In this document: positions 25,469 through 25,883 of the stretch, in pieces
Layout: each line of letters starts with the position of its first letter
Numbering within the stretch: position 1 is the stretch's first letter
Origin: Litorivicinus sp.
Lineage (GTDB): Bacteria > Pseudomonadota > Gammaproteobacteria > Pseudomonadales > Litorivicinaceae
NCBI GenBank assembly: GCA_018402605.1
Contig: JAGYIK010000005.1
Coordinates: 1-25,883, forward strand
DNA length: 25,883 nt
Direction of reading: 5' to 3'
Translations under genes and position numbers: made by a program
The notes under the pieces: model-generated
Told to the model about the DNA's origin: nothing
The model's input: the letters and a program-made list of their open reading frames with translations, nothing else
The model's database searches: none

Positions 25469-25883
25469 GTGAGTGCACCAGAATCCATGCCGGATGAGGT
25501 TGCGCGTGCACTGGCTGAAGACATCGGCAACGGTGATGTGACTGCCGACCTCATCCCAGCAGAGCGGCAAGCCAAAGCGAGACTCATTACGCGTGAGGCA
25601 ATGGTGCTGGCCGGCAGCCCCTACATGCAGGAGACTTTTCGCCAGCTTGACCCGAACGTCGACATCCAATGGCATGCGAGTGAGGGCGACACGCTAGAGC
25701 CTGGCGCATGCATCGCCACCTGTGTTGGTCCGGCGCGCGCACTGCTCACCGGTGAACGGACCGCATTGAATTTCGTGCAATGCCTCTCAGCTGTTGCAAC
25801 AAAAACACGCGCGCTTGCGCATTTGTTGGATGGCACCCCTGCAGCGCTTTTTGATACCCGTAAAACACTACCCGGCCTTCGCT
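25469..25883 (+). CDS. nadC: nicotinate-nucleotide pyrophosphorylase NadC (partial, runs off right edge)
   Basis: The first 138 codons are present. Family features are DEVARALAEDIGNGDVTADL, ARLITREAMVLAG, LTGERTALNFVQCLSAVAT and the DTRKTLPGLR motif that holds substrate-binding residues and marks the start of the catalytic barrel. NadC (QPRTase) turns quinolinate and PRPP into nicotinate mononucleotide in NAD synthesis. The start is GTG at 25469, one base after the folM stop; an in-frame ATG six codons later (25487) is possible. The C-terminal half lies outside the window. Confidence 0.96.
   Translation, partial: MSAPESMPDEVARALAEDIGNGDVTADLIPAERQAKARLITREAMVLAGSPYMQETFRQLDPNVDIQWHASEGDTLEPGACIATCVGPARALLTGERTALNFVQCLSAVATKTRALAHLLDGTPAALFDTRKTLPGLR

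Noticed and set aside
1..25883. CRISPR arrays, insertion sequences, tRNA or rRNA genes, prophage
   Set aside because: No regular repeats, transposase-like frames, terminal inverted repeats or RNA gene signatures were found by reading; a tRNA search program would be decisive.

Overview
The window looks like a chromosomal segment of a gammaproteobacterium with medium GC, close in gene order to Pseudomonas and its relatives. Reading leftward from about 14.4 kb to the left edge, the order is ispB | rplU-rpmA-obgE-proB | rpsT | murJ-ribF-ileS-lspA-fkpB-ispH-minor pilin genes | thiO-like oxidase. This closely follows the order known in Pseudomonas aeruginosa. No tRNA, rRNA, insertion sequence, CRISPR array or prophage was seen.

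Region 1 (1-10.1 kb) is mostly minus strand. murJ, ribF, ileS, lspA, fkpB and ispH overlap or nearly touch, so they look like one transcription unit for the cell envelope, riboflavin cofactors and isoprenoids. It runs on into four short type IV minor pilin genes (pilV, pilW, pilX and pilE types). A fimT/gspH-like gene faces them from the plus strand, and a thiO-like FAD oxidase leaves the window on the left. The large pilY1 gene usually found among these pilin genes is not here. A small hairpin covers the pilV start.

Region 2 (10.1-14.4 kb) holds rpsT on the plus strand, then proB, obgE, rpmA and rplU on the minus strand, and ispB diverging from rplU. A strong sigma-70-like promoter precedes rplU. 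obgE and rpmA are recognisable from end to end but broken by many one- and two-base indels. Both are normally essential, so I read this as sequence error rather than gene decay.

Region 3 (14.4-18.3 kb) holds msrA and a short-chain dehydrogenase on the plus strand. On the minus strand are an SRPBCC-fold protein and a PlpD-type secreted patatin phospholipase (patatin, POTRA and outer-membrane barrel), whose N-terminal third is frameshifted.

Region 4 (18.3 kb to the right edge) is a tightly overlapping plus-strand run: metallo-beta-lactamase exonuclease, ATP-dependent DNA ligase, Lhr-like DEXH helicase, PdeM-type phosphoesterase, a secreted DUF4864-like protein, a 96-residue unknown protein, folM and the start of nadC. 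The first four are the known ligase-associated DNA repair cassette. The exonuclease, helicase and phosphoesterase each carry frameshifts in limited patches, while the ligase between them is clean. The less familiar part is the coupling of this cassette to two small uncharacterised proteins and to pterin and NAD biosynthesis genes.
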